Shown piece by piece: positions 16,256-24,772 of a DNA stretch of 64,000 nt (positions within the stretch are counted from its first letter, which is position 1; the number at the start of each line of letters is the position of its first letter). The stretch is taken from positions 3,162,001-3,226,000 of the forward strand of contig NZ_QUOT01000001.1 in NCBI RefSeq assembly GCF_003390375.1. The letters run 5' to 3'. A program made the position numbers and the translations under genes. Under the pieces are notes generated by a model. It was given only the letters and a program-made list of their open reading frames with translations. It was not told the origin of the DNA and searched no databases. The DNA is from Thalassotalea euphylliae (GTDB lineage: Bacteria > Pseudomonadota > Gammaproteobacteria > Enterobacterales > Alteromonadaceae).

Positions 16256-18430
16256 TTATTGAGTGAAGAATAGATAAGATTCCCGACCTCTGAGTTTCTG
16301 TGAAAAGCTTAAACCTAAATCTCTAAGGCTAATGTTTGATTTATAATCAGGATAAATGTCTTTAAGAAACTCTAGAGCCTTTCGTGTGTTGCCTACTGAA
16401 TCTAACGCTAAAACATAGAGGTATGGATATTGTGGGTTTTTAGCATCATATTTCATAGCTAACTTGAAATGCTCTATCGAGCTAGCTTTATCTCCAGATC
16501 GAATTAAGAACATTCCATAGGAATACTGTATTTCAGCTGAAGAGGGTATATTGTTTAAGGCTTTTTTATAAAGTTGCTGCTCTTCCTTTATTAGTTTTAA
16601 ACTTCGGTAAATATCACCTAAATTAATATAAGAGGCAGCAAAATAAGGGTCGATTTCTATACTTTGCTCTAACTTTTCAATCGCTTTTTCTTCTTGTTGT
16701 AATTTTAAGTCTACAAGCGCTTGGTTAAACAAGCCTTCTCCTCGCCAAGCGGTTGCAGTTCCAGAATTAAGTAGTTCCTTTAAAGCTAAACGGTAGCTTA
16801 TGGTACCTTTAAGTTGAGTCGTTAGTAACTGATTAGCTGCTGCTATTCTTATGGCTTTGAATTCATCATTCAGAAATACTTTGTATGACTTTAATTTATC
16901 GTTATCAGGCAGTAGATGTCCTATTTGAGCTGTTGCAAGTCTAATTAGAGGTAACGGACTACTTACCCAGTTTTTAACGACATCCTGAGTAAGCATTTGT
17001 GTTGAATATGGTAATAGGATGATTGCAGTCGCTCGCTTAATTTCTGACATATCATCATCATTAATTAGTGCTAAATGAACTTCCAGAGGAAGTTCTTGGT
17101 TACTCATCAATTTCATATAATTCTGTTCTGAATTTGATAATGCTTGAGGTTTACCAAACCAAGTTTGTAAATGCTCCGCAGCCCAACTATTATTCTTATC
17201 GCTGTGACAGGAGATACATGCATTTGGTGTAGAAAATTCATTTGATAAACCTGGTCGAGGTATCTTGAAGCTATGATCTCTCCTTGCGTCAACACCCATG
17301 TATGTTGTCTCCGGCATATGACAACTGACACATTGACCAGCTTTAGAGTCTAACGGGTGGTTAGTGTGCTTTTCTTGTTCATAAATTTCAGCATTATGGC
17401 ACTGTAAACATAATCCATTGGTTTGAGTTTTGACTTTCATGCTATGCGCGTCGTGACAGTCCAAGCAGTTAACACCCTCATCGTACATTTTGCTTTGTAA
17501 GAAGGAACCATACACATACACTTCATCTTTTATTTGCCCATCCGCGTGATATAACGGTGGTACTAAAAAGTTTGGTAAGAATTGTTCTAGTAAATGTTTG
17601 TTAGGTTTGAAACCATCGGTTAGCGGTGTTCGCAATGCATGGCATGAGAAGCAGGTATTCATGAACTGGCCACGCTGCGCTTTTTGTTCTTGCGAGGCTA
17701 CCTCACTTTTCTGGTTTCTTAATCTAGCTACTTTATCACCCGGAACCAATAGCCAATTTAATAAATCGCTTTTTTCTTTATTGCTTAATAGAATGCCTTC
17801 ATTGTTTTGACCCGAAACTGCGTGTTCTGATGGCATATTTCCGTGGCAAGACTGGCAACCTACATTGATATTATCCCACGTTGTATTGAATGAGTTCGTT
17901 ACCGGGCTAAAATTCCGCTGAAGGCCATCTGAATGACAATCAGCACACATACCGTTCCAGTTTTGCAACGGTTGATTCCAGTGTAATCTATCATTAGGTT
18001 TTACGTCTTCATTTGCATAGTTTGGATACCAACGTTGTCCACCTTCTGAAGATGGACGACTGTCCCAAGCAAAAGGAAAAACCTGATACTTTCCATTTTG
18101 AGTTGGTACTAAGAATTGCTGAAGAGGGTAGTGTCCAAAGGTGTACATCACTTCATATGAAGATGTTTCACCAGCTTCAGTTAAATCAATTAAGAACTTT
18201 CCATTCTTTCTATAAAATTTAGCTTTTTGAGAATAGTGTGTCGTTTCTACATTGTTGAAATTTGCCAAAACAGTATCGACATTGGCAATTGCCATTGCTT
18301 TTGCATGATCGGACTTCTGCCAATTTGACACTTGTTCTTGATGGCATGAAACGCAATTTCCCTGATTAGCAATAGAGTGATAGCTAATCAAAGTAAAGGT
18401 TAAAGTTAAGATAAATTTTGTTAATTTCAA
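16256..18430 (-). CDS. Exported octahaem c-type cytochrome with C-terminal TPR repeats
   Basis: A 724-residue periplasmic or outer-membrane-facing electron carrier. Signal peptide at about residues 1-21 (ending SIA-NQ). Eight CxxCH haem motifs at about residues 26, 162, 192, 260, 322, 341, 367 and 405; the last is followed by a HEAT/TPR-like helical half (about 430-720) with recognisable TPR units near LEQSIEIDPYFAASYINLGD. The type resembles cytochrome c554-like multihaem proteins with TPR tails, but substrate and partners are unknown. The gene starts 4 bases after the stop of the galR-like gene, so both probably form one operon. Compared with chromosomal genes it is AT-rich, in line with transfer. 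Confidence 0.88.
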   Translation of the reverse strand: MKLTKFILTLTFTLISYHSIANQGNCVSCHQEQVSNWQKSDHAKAMAIANVDTVLANFNNVETTHYSQKAKFYRKNGKFLIDLTEAGETSSYEVMYTFGHYPLQQFLVPTQNGKYQVFPFAWDSRPSSEGGQRWYPNYANEDVKPNDRLHWNQPLQNWNGMCADCHSDGLQRNFSPVTNSFNTTWDNINVGCQSCHGNMPSEHAVSGQNNEGILLSNKEKSDLLNWLLVPGDKVARLRNQKSEVASQEQKAQRGQFMNTCFSCHALRTPLTDGFKPNKHLLEQFLPNFLVPPLYHADGQIKDEVYVYGSFLQSKMYDEGVNCLDCHDAHSMKVKTQTNGLCLQCHNAEIYEQEKHTNHPLDSKAGQCVSCHMPETTYMGVDARRDHSFKIPRPGLSNEFSTPNACISCHSDKNNSWAAEHLQTWFGKPQALSNSEQNYMKLMSNQELPLEVHLALINDDDMSEIKRATAIILLPYSTQMLTQDVVKNWVSSPLPLIRLATAQIGHLLPDNDKLKSYKVFLNDEFKAIRIAAANQLLTTQLKGTISYRLALKELLNSGTATAWRGEGLFNQALVDLKLQQEEKAIEKLEQSIEIDPYFAASYINLGDIYRSLKLIKEEQQLYKKALNNIPSSAEIQYSYGMFLIRSGDKASSIEHFKLAMKYDAKNPQYPYLYVLALDSVGNTRKALEFLKDIYPDYKSNISLRDLGLSFSQKLRGRESYLFFTQ

Positions 18431-18434
18431 ACTA

Positions 18435-19442
18435 TTAACCTCGAATGAGACGAGTTGTCGATTCTCTTTTCACTAAACTTGGTATGTATTTTAGTTCAGA
18501 TTTTAAAGGTACATCATTTGAGCTATAGTCTATGGCTCTTTGAGCCGCGTGATTAGCCATTTCAGCGATTGGATAGCGAAGTGTTGTCAACTTAGGCCGC
18601 GAATATTTAGAGAGTAATACATCGTCAAAGCCGATAATTGAAATATCATTTGGCACTTTATAACCATTGTCTTCAAATACAGATATTGCACCTATCGCCA
18701 TAGCGTCGTTGTAAGCAAATACACTAGTGAAGTTTTCTGCTTGCGCGAGTAGCTCTTGCGCAGCCAGCTCGCCGCCCTTTAAAGTAGGCTCATTGTTCAC
18801 TTTCAATTTTGAGTTAATGCTTAAATCAAAGGACTTAACAATTTCTTCGAATCCACCCAAGCGAAGCTTGGGATCATCTATATCGTAGTTGCTATTAATA
18901 AAAGCGACATTCTTGTGCTCTAAAGCTAATAAATGACGAGCTGCAATTTTCCCTCCTTCGAAATTATCCAGCCAAATACATTTATCTGAGACTTCATCAA
19001 TAAAGCGATCAATGAAAATTAGACCGGGAATTTTGTCGCTTAAACTGACTAGTACATCATCAGACAGAAACTTACTGTGCAATACTATCGCATCGCATCG
19101 TTGCTCAACCAATAAATTGATTGCTTTTAATTCTGATTCAGCCGACATTTTGCCAGTACTCAATAGCATTTGCATATTTTTGCTCGAAGCAACTTCTTCA
19201 ACTCCATTTGCGAGAGAAGAGAAAAATGGATCAGAAATATCAGGAATTACTACACCAATAGTTGACGATTTTTGTGTTTTTAGTGCTCTTGCATTTGCAT
19301 CAGGTGTATAACCAAGCTTATTCATAATAGCTATTACATTACTACGAGTTTTCTCGCCGACCTTACCAACATTGTTAATAACACGAGAAACTGTTGCGAT
19401 AGAAACACCAGCCTCTTTTGCTACATCCTTAATGGTTGCCAT
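18435..19442 (-). CDS. LacI/GalR-family transcriptional regulator
   Basis: A 335-residue repressor with the classic LacI N-terminus (TIKDVAKEAGVSIATVSRVI HTH, then hinge helix ANARALKTQKS) and a periplasmic-binding-like effector domain (IGVVIPDISDPFFSSLANGVE ... IGFDDVLLSKYSRPKLTTLR). It is divergent from galT across a 158-base region containing two LacI-type operators, so it most likely represses the gal operon and itself, with galactose or a derivative as inducer (inference). The cytochrome gene follows in the same operon. Confidence 0.92.
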   Translation of the reverse strand: MATIKDVAKEAGVSIATVSRVINNVGKVGEKTRSNVIAIMNKLGYTPDANARALKTQKSSTIGVVIPDISDPFFSSLANGVEEVASSKNMQMLLSTGKMSAESELKAINLLVEQRCDAIVLHSKFLSDDVLVSLSDKIPGLIFIDRFIDEVSDKCIWLDNFEGGKIAARHLLALEHKNVAFINSNYDIDDPKLRLGGFEEIVKSFDLSINSKLKVNNEPTLKGGELAAQELLAQAENFTSVFAYNDAMAIGAISVFEDNGYKVPNDISIIGFDDVLLSKYSRPKLTTLRYPIAEMANHAAQRAIDYSSNDVPLKSELKYIPSLVKRESTTRLIRG

Positions 19443-19463
19443 ACACTAAATATTCCTTACGGG

Positions 19464-19477
19464 TGAAAACGTTTACA
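19464..19477. promoter_or_regulatory. LacI/GalR-type operator near galR start
   Basis: TGAAAACGTTTACA, a near-palindrome with central CG, lies 22 bases upstream of the regulator start. It matches the second site at 19552 in both half-sites except one arm (GAAAA for GTAAA). Confidence 0.82.
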
Positions 19478-19551
19478 TTTAAAAATCTTTATCAATCAAT
19501 ATTATATTAATTGTTTTGAAATAAAAAGACTTAAAGTGTTGAACGAAACTA

Positions 19552-19565
19552 TGTAAACGTTTACC
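19552..19565. promoter_or_regulatory. LacI/GalR-type operator near galT start
   Basis: TGTAAACGTTTACC is an almost perfect LacI-family palindrome 36 bases upstream of galT. The two operators are 88 bases apart centre to centre and bracket the divergent promoters, a geometry that would allow repression of both genes, possibly with looping. Confidence 0.85.
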
Positions 19566-19600
19566 CTCAATCTGAATTATTCAAAATAAAGTAGATTGTT

Positions 19601-20644
19601 ATGGCTGATAAATTTGATCCTACAGAACATCCTCATCGTCGATATAACCCTTTAATTAATGAATGGGTACTAGTATCACCACATAGGGCAAAACGACCTT
19701 GGCAGGGGCAAGTGGAAAAATTAGACGAAGATGCAAAGCCTGCTTATGACGAGAGTTGCTACTTATGCTCTGGCAATACTCGTATTAATGGTGAGATAAA
19801 TGATAGATACGAAAAGACATTTGTATTTACTAATGACTTTGCTGCAATTAAACAAGATACACCTGTCGTAAGTACTAATGATCCGCTTTTTAAAATGGCA
19901 ACAGAGCAAGGTGAAAGTAGAGTTATATGCTTCTCTCCAGATCATAGTAAAACGTTGCCAGAGCTTTCTGTAGAAGAAATTACAGAAGTAGTGAAAACTT
20001 GGAAAGTGCAATGCGAGGAACTTGGCCGTAAATACAACTGGGTTCAGGTATTTGAAAATAAAGGCGCTGTTATGGGGTGTTCTAATCCTCATCCGCATGG
20101 TCAAGTATGGGCCCAGCAACAACTTCCTACATTGGTTTCTAAAAAGAGCGAATCGCAAGCTAAATATTTTCAAGAGCACGGCTCAAATCTTTTAGCCGAT
20201 TACACAAAACGCGAATGTGAAATGCAGGATCGGGTCGTAGTTGAAAATGATGATTGGGTGGTCGTTGTACCTTATTGGGCTGCATGGCCATTTGAAACAT
20301 TATTATTGCCGAAGTTTTCAATACAACGTATGACAGATTTAACAGTTGAGCAAGAAGTAACGATGGCCGATATTGTTAAACAAATCACTATCAAATATGA
20401 CAATTTATTCAACTGTTCATTCCCTTATTCAATGGGGTGGCATGGTGCGCCATATGATGGTGAATTACATCCAGAGTGGACGTTACACGCAAGCTTCTTT
20501 CCACCTCTTTTAAGAAGCGCCACTGTTCGCAAATTTATGGTGGGTTACGAAATGATGGCTGAAGCACAACGTGATTTGACTGCTGAGCAGGCTGCTAATC
20601 GACTTAAAGAATTATCTGATATTCACTACAAGGAGGCTAAGTAA
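19601..20644 (+). CDS. galT: Galactose-1-phosphate uridylyltransferase GalT
   Basis: Leloir pathway enzyme exchanging UMP between UDP-glucose and galactose-1-phosphate. 347 residues; metal-ligand cysteines in ESCYLCSG (about 51-54) and the active-site His-Pro-His in NPHPHGQVWAQ near residue 165. First gene of galT-galK-galE-galM'; its TAA overlaps the galK ATG (TAATG). Full length and intact. Confidence 0.97.
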   Translation: MADKFDPTEHPHRRYNPLINEWVLVSPHRAKRPWQGQVEKLDEDAKPAYDESCYLCSGNTRINGEINDRYEKTFVFTNDFAAIKQDTPVVSTNDPLFKMATEQGESRVICFSPDHSKTLPELSVEEITEVVKTWKVQCEELGRKYNWVQVFENKGAVMGCSNPHPHGQVWAQQQLPTLVSKKSESQAKYFQEHGSNLLADYTKRECEMQDRVVVENDDWVVVVPYWAAWPFETLLLPKFSIQRMTDLTVEQEVTMADIVKQITIKYDNLFNCSFPYSMGWHGAPYDGELHPEWTLHASFFPPLLRSATVRKFMVGYEMMAEAQRDLTAEQAANRLKELSDIHYKEAK

Positions 20645-21789
20645 TGTCTAGAAGTCAATTTGTAACTGACTTACATGTCGAACAGTTTAAGGTGCAACCA
20701 GCGTTAGTTATACATGCTCCGGGTCGAGTGAACCTTATTGGTGATCATACTGACTATAACGACGGTTTCGTGTTACCTGCGGCGATTAACTACGGAACCG
20801 ACATTGCGGCATCAAAGCGTGATGATAAAGTGATTTCTGTCTATGCACATGATTGTAACCAAGAAAGTGCTGAATTTTCTTTGGAAGATATTCAGTTTGA
20901 TGAGCAACGAATGTGGCTAAATTACGTTGCAGGAACATTGAAAGTGCTAATGGAGACATTTCCTGATATTCAGGGGGCGGATATGGTGGTTTCAGGAAAT
21001 GTTCCACAGGGAGCTGGTCTAAGTTCATCAGCGAGTTTTGAGATAGCTATTTTGAAGACTTTTGTAGAGCTTTATGACTTAAACCTAGATGGTGTTAAGG
21101 CGGCTTTAAAAGGCCAACGTGCTGAAAATACTTTTGTTGGTTGTAATTGCGGCATTATGGATCAGTTAATATCTGCAATGGGCAAAGATAAACACGCAAT
21201 GTTGCTTGATTGCCGAAGTCTTACTTTCCAAGATGCCCCTATTCCAGAAGAGCTATCCATTTTTATTGTTAACTCTAATGTAAGGCGAGGCTTAGTTGAC
21301 AGTGAATATAATCAACGCCGAGAGCAGTGTGAAAAAGTAGCAGCGCATTTTGGTGTAAACGCACTAAGAGATCTAAGTATCGAGCAATTAGAAAATGCTA
21401 AAGAACAGTTAGATCCTATTTTATTCAAACGAGCTAAACATGTAGTAACTGAAAATGCCCGAGTGGAGTCTGCGTTGTTAGCTCTGAAAAACAATGATGT
21501 AACTTTATTGAGTGGGCTTATGAGAGACTCACATAACTCACTTCGAGATGATTTCCAAGTGACCGTTAAAGAAATGGATGGCTTGGTAGAGATGATTGAT
21601 GGTGTACTTGGTAACCAAGGCGGTGTTCGAATGACAGGGGGAGGGTTTGGTGGTTGTATTGTTGCGTTAACACCTACTAAGTTGCTTACCGAGTTGACAG
21701 AGCTAGTAGAAAAGGAATATCCAGAAAAATTCGGATTAAAGCCAAGTGTCTATGTGTGTAGAGCATCACAAGGAGCATTTAGAAAATGA
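20644..21789 (+). CDS. galK: Galactokinase GalK
   Basis: Phosphorylates galactose at C1 with ATP. 381 residues with the galactokinase signature GRVNLIGDHTDYNDGFVLP (about 28-46), the GHMP kinase ATP loop GAGLSSSASFE and the C-terminal GHMP motif TGGGFGGCIVAL. Overlaps galE by four bases (ATGA). Intact. Confidence 0.97.
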   Translation: MSRSQFVTDLHVEQFKVQPALVIHAPGRVNLIGDHTDYNDGFVLPAAINYGTDIAASKRDDKVISVYAHDCNQESAEFSLEDIQFDEQRMWLNYVAGTLKVLMETFPDIQGADMVVSGNVPQGAGLSSSASFEIAILKTFVELYDLNLDGVKAALKGQRAENTFVGCNCGIMDQLISAMGKDKHAMLLDCRSLTFQDAPIPEELSIFIVNSNVRRGLVDSEYNQRREQCEKVAAHFGVNALRDLSIEQLENAKEQLDPILFKRAKHVVTENARVESALLALKNNDVTLLSGLMRDSHNSLRDDFQVTVKEMDGLVEMIDGVLGNQGGVRMTGGGFGGCIVALTPTKLLTELTELVEKEYPEKFGLKPSVYVCRASQGAFRK

Positions 21790-22808
21790 GTGTTTTAGTT
21801 ACAGGTGGAGCAGGTTATATCGGTTCACATACTGTTTTGGCTTTGCTAAAGGCTGGACTCGAAGTCGTTGTAGTAGATAATCTTTCAAATGCTTCCGAAG
21901 AGTCTATTAAACGAGTTGAAGAGTTAACTAATAAAACAGTAGCTTTCTATCAAGCAGATATTTTGGATATGGATTTGATGTCCTTTGTTTTTTCAAGGCA
22001 TGAGATTGAATCTGTGATTCATTTTGCAGGTCTTAAAGCTGTAGGTGAGTCATCTCATAAACCCCTAGAATATTATCACAATAATGTGACAGGAACGATG
22101 GCATTAGTTGCTGCTATGAAAGATTTTGGTGTTAGTAATCTAGTATTTAGTTCTTCAGCTACTGTTTACGGCGAGCAAAACAAACCTCCTTACATTGAAA
22201 CGCAAACATTAGGGCTACCATCAAGTCCATATGGAAAAACTAAGTCAATGGTGGAAGAAATTCTGAAAGATTATTGTATAGCTAATGAAAAGTTTAAGGT
22301 TGCAAACTTACGTTATTTTAACCCAATTGGTGCGGATGTAAGTGGCAAGATAGGGGAAGACCCTAACGGTATTCCTAATAACTTGATGCCTTTTGTAGCC
22401 CAAGTCGCTGTTGGAAAAAGAGATAAACTGTCTATTTTTGGAAATGATTATAATACTAAAGATGGGACTTGTTTAAGAGATTATATTCATGTAACTGACC
22501 TTGCTCAAGGGCATATAGATGCCTTAAATTGGCTAGTTAATCAAGAATCAGGTCTTTGTGAAGCCTTTAACTTAGGAACAGGACAACCATTATCTGTATT
22601 AGATATAGTGCATGGTTTCGAGCAATATACAAAGCAAAAAGTATCTTATGAATTTTCTTCTAGAAGAGAGGGAGATTTACCAGCATTTTGGGCTGATGCA
22701 AGTAAGGCGGAAGAAGTTCTATCTTGGAAGCCAGTCAAAACTCTCCGTGACATGATGGAAGATACGTGGCGTTGGCAATCTGGCAACCCTAAAGGTTACG
22801 AGAGTTAA
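21786..22808 (+). CDS. galE: UDP-glucose 4-epimerase GalE
   Basis: Interconverts UDP-galactose and UDP-glucose. 340 residues of the extended short-chain dehydrogenase fold: NAD-binding GGAGYIGSH at residues 7-15, active-site Ser in SSSATVYGE and the YxxxK pair in SPYGKTK. Overlaps galK upstream and galM downstream (TAATG). Intact. Confidence 0.97.
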   Translation: MSVLVTGGAGYIGSHTVLALLKAGLEVVVVDNLSNASEESIKRVEELTNKTVAFYQADILDMDLMSFVFSRHEIESVIHFAGLKAVGESSHKPLEYYHNNVTGTMALVAAMKDFGVSNLVFSSSATVYGEQNKPPYIETQTLGLPSSPYGKTKSMVEEILKDYCIANEKFKVANLRYFNPIGADVSGKIGEDPNGIPNNLMPFVAQVAVGKRDKLSIFGNDYNTKDGTCLRDYIHVTDLAQGHIDALNWLVNQESGLCEAFNLGTGQPLSVLDIVHGFEQYTKQKVSYEFSSRREGDLPAFWADASKAEEVLSWKPVKTLRDMMEDTWRWQSGNPKGYES

Positions 22809-23104
22809 TGCAACGTATTGAACTCATTAACTCCAATGGCATGAAAGTCCTCCTCGTAGACTATGGGGCAAGGATAGCCTCAATTTTAGTGCCTTGTAAT
22901 GGTGAATTATTGGAAATGACAGTAACTCCAAAAGATAAGGCGTTACTGGAGAAAGACCTATTTTACTTAGGTGCTACATGTGGTCCTGTTTGTAATCGAA
23001 TTTCGAACGCCTCTTTTAGTTTGAACGGCATTGTTTACCGATTGAGAAAAAACGATGGTAAAAACTGCCTACATGGAGGGGAAAATAATATATCTCTTAG
23101 GTGA
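22808..23104 (+). pseudogene. galM: Aldose 1-epimerase GalM, N-terminal fragment cut by an insertion sequence
   Basis: About the first 95 residues of galactose mutarotase (ELINSNGMKVLLVDYGARIA, YLGATCGPVCNRISNASF, CLHGG) are present. The family is about 340 residues and needs later His and Glu residues, so this fragment cannot be active. Homology ends near 23,095, where the IS481-type element begins; the rest of galM is absent from the window. Confidence 0.9.
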
Positions 23105-23538
23105 ATTAGTTCAGACAAGATCTGACACATCTTCTTGAAAAGTAGAGAGTTACCCGTTTTGATAAAGGTGCTGAATCTTTAATCAAAACAAACAAAGAGG
23201 TAACTCTCATGCTTCATACTAACAATCCAATCATTAAACACAAAGCAGGTTTGCTCAACCTAGCTGAAGAACTTGGTAATGTATCCAGAGCTTGCAAAGT
23301 GATGGGCGTATCACGAGATACATTTTATCGTTATCAAGAGCTGGCTGAAGATGGCGGCATTGATGCGCTTATTGATAAGTCCCGCCGAAAACCAAATATA
23401 AAAAATCGTGTTGATGAAAAAACCGAAAAAGCAGTAATGGATTATGCCATTGAATACCCCGCGCACGGCCAAGTCAGAACCAGCAATGAACTTCGTAAGC
23501 AAGGCGTATTTGTATCTGCCAGTGGCGTGCGTTCAATT
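23102..23538 (+). mobile_element. IS481-family element, left part only, interrupted by an IS3-family element
   Basis: From about 23,102 a new sequence starts (TGAATTAGTTCAGAC, containing the arms TCAGA/TCTGA). It encodes from ATG 23209 the first ~110 residues of an IS481-type transposase: HTH region HKAGLLNLAEELGNVSRACKVMGVSRDTFYRY and the linker before the catalytic core. At 23,538 it is cut by the IS3-family element. The catalytic core and right end are not present on the other side, so they were deleted. Confidence 0.82.
23209..23538 (+). pseudogene. IS481-family transposase, N-terminal fragment
   Basis: Starts after AGAGGTAACTCTC with ATG 23209. The helix-turn-helix half is readable and ends at ASGVRSI before the inserted IS3-family end. 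The DDE core is missing, so it is inactive as a transposase. Confidence 0.85.
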
Positions 23539-23546
23539 TGTAGTGG

Positions 23547-24464
23547 TCAACTTAAATTGGCCACGGTTTTGTATTCAAGCCAGTATCTTTTCTCTGACTC
23601 ATTTGGGGTTAAACCAGCATTGTAGTGATGCGGCCTAACTGAGCTGTAATAACCAACAATATAGTGTGTTATTTCAGCTCTAGCTTCAGTAAAGGAACGG
23701 TAACCCGTTGTGGGTATCCATTCTGTTTTTAAACTTCTAAAGAATCGCTCCATCGGGCTATTATCCCAACAATTACCACGGCGACTCATGCTTTGCTTTA
23801 TCTGACAACGCCATAGCAATTGACGGTAGCTTCGGCTGGTGTAATGCGTCCCTTGGTCGCTATGGAACATCACACCTTTAGGCTTACCACGCATCTCATA
23901 AGCCATCATCAGTGCTTTGCTCGTCAATGCTGTATCAGGCGATAGAGACATTGCCCAACCAATCGGTTTTCTCGCAAATAAATCAATAACAACTGCTAAA
24001 TAAGCCCAGCGATTGCCAACCCAGATATACGTAACATCACCGCACCAAACCTGATTCGGCTTAACCACATCAAACTGCTGATTGAGATGGTTAGGTATCG
24101 CCACATGCTCTTGATTTACTTTTCTATAACGGTGCTTCGGTAACTGGCAACTCACCAAGCCTAAACGTTTCATATAGCCTGTCGCCCTGAAACGTGAAAT
24201 ATCATAGCCACGGTCTATCGCTATCGTGGATATTGTACGAGAACCCGCTGCGCCATTACTTTCACGGTGGATTTGCTTAACGACAGCGATTTCTTTTAAT
24301 TGCTTGCTATTCGGCTTCTTAGAGCGCTTATTCCAATACTTAAAGCTACTGCGATGAACATTAAATGTTTGGCAAATGGTGAATTCCGCATAGCTCTCTT
24401 TGAGTCGTTTAATTAGTTTAAATTGTTCATCGAGTCCGACATCAAGAGAGCGGTAGCCTTTTTT
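23547..24464 (-). CDS. IS3-family transposase OrfB, copy A (frameshift product)
   Basis: DDE integrase core with VWCGDVTYIW, MFHSDQGTHY and CWDNSPMERFF. It is read in the -1 frame after orfA, via the A AAA AAG slippery heptamer (complement of 24458-24464). The first ATG in frame is at 24173, but family sequence starts far upstream (LDVGLDEQFKLIKRLKESY), which supports frameshifting rather than independent initiation. Confidence 0.9.
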   Translation of the reverse strand, partial: KKGYRSLDVGLDEQFKLIKRLKESYAEFTICQTFNVHRSSFKYWNKRSKKPNSKQLKEIAVVKQIHRESNGAAGSRTISTIAIDRGYDISRFRATGYMKRLGLVSCQLPKHRYRKVNQEHVAIPNHLNQQFDVVKPNQVWCGDVTYIWVGNRWAYLAVVIDLFARKPIGWAMSLSPDTALTSKALMMAYEMRGKPKGVMFHSDQGTHYTSRSYRQLLWRCQIKQSMSRRGNCWDNSPMERFFRSLKTEWIPTTGYRSFTEARAEITHYIVGYYSSVRPHHYNAGLTPNESEKRYWLEYKTVANLS

Positions 24465-24724
24465 AGAATTTCCTTTTCTAATTCAATGCGTTTTATCTTT
24501 TTCTCAAGCTCTTTAATCTTACACTGCTCTGGTGTCATTGGGCTGGCTTTGCTGGTGATGCCTTTGCGTTCATTACGAAGCTGACGCACCCACTTATCCA
24601 TTGTCGACTTACCAACGCTCATCGCTTCTGCTGCTTCTCGAACGGAATAACCTTGATCAACAACTAATTGAGCAGCTTCTAATCGAAATTCTGGTGTGAA
24701 ATTACGTTTGCCTGTTTTTGTCAT
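24413..24724 (-). CDS. IS3-family transposase OrfA, copy A
   Basis: 103 residues: helix-turn-helix (FTPEFRLEAAQLVVDQGYSVREAAEAMSVG broken here for brevity at the HTH) and a coiled coil rich in Lys/Glu/Leu near the C-terminus. It carries the slippery sequence for -1 frameshifting into orfB near its 3' end. Confidence 0.92.
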   Translation of the reverse strand: MTKTGKRNFTPEFRLEAAQLVVDQGYSVREAAEAMSVGKSTMDKWVRQLRNERKGITSKASPMTPEQCKIKELEKKIKRIELEKEILKKATALLMSDSMNNLN

Positions 24725-24772
24725 TTTGTCACCTAATCAATTTTATGAGGTGATGATACCACCTCTAACTAG

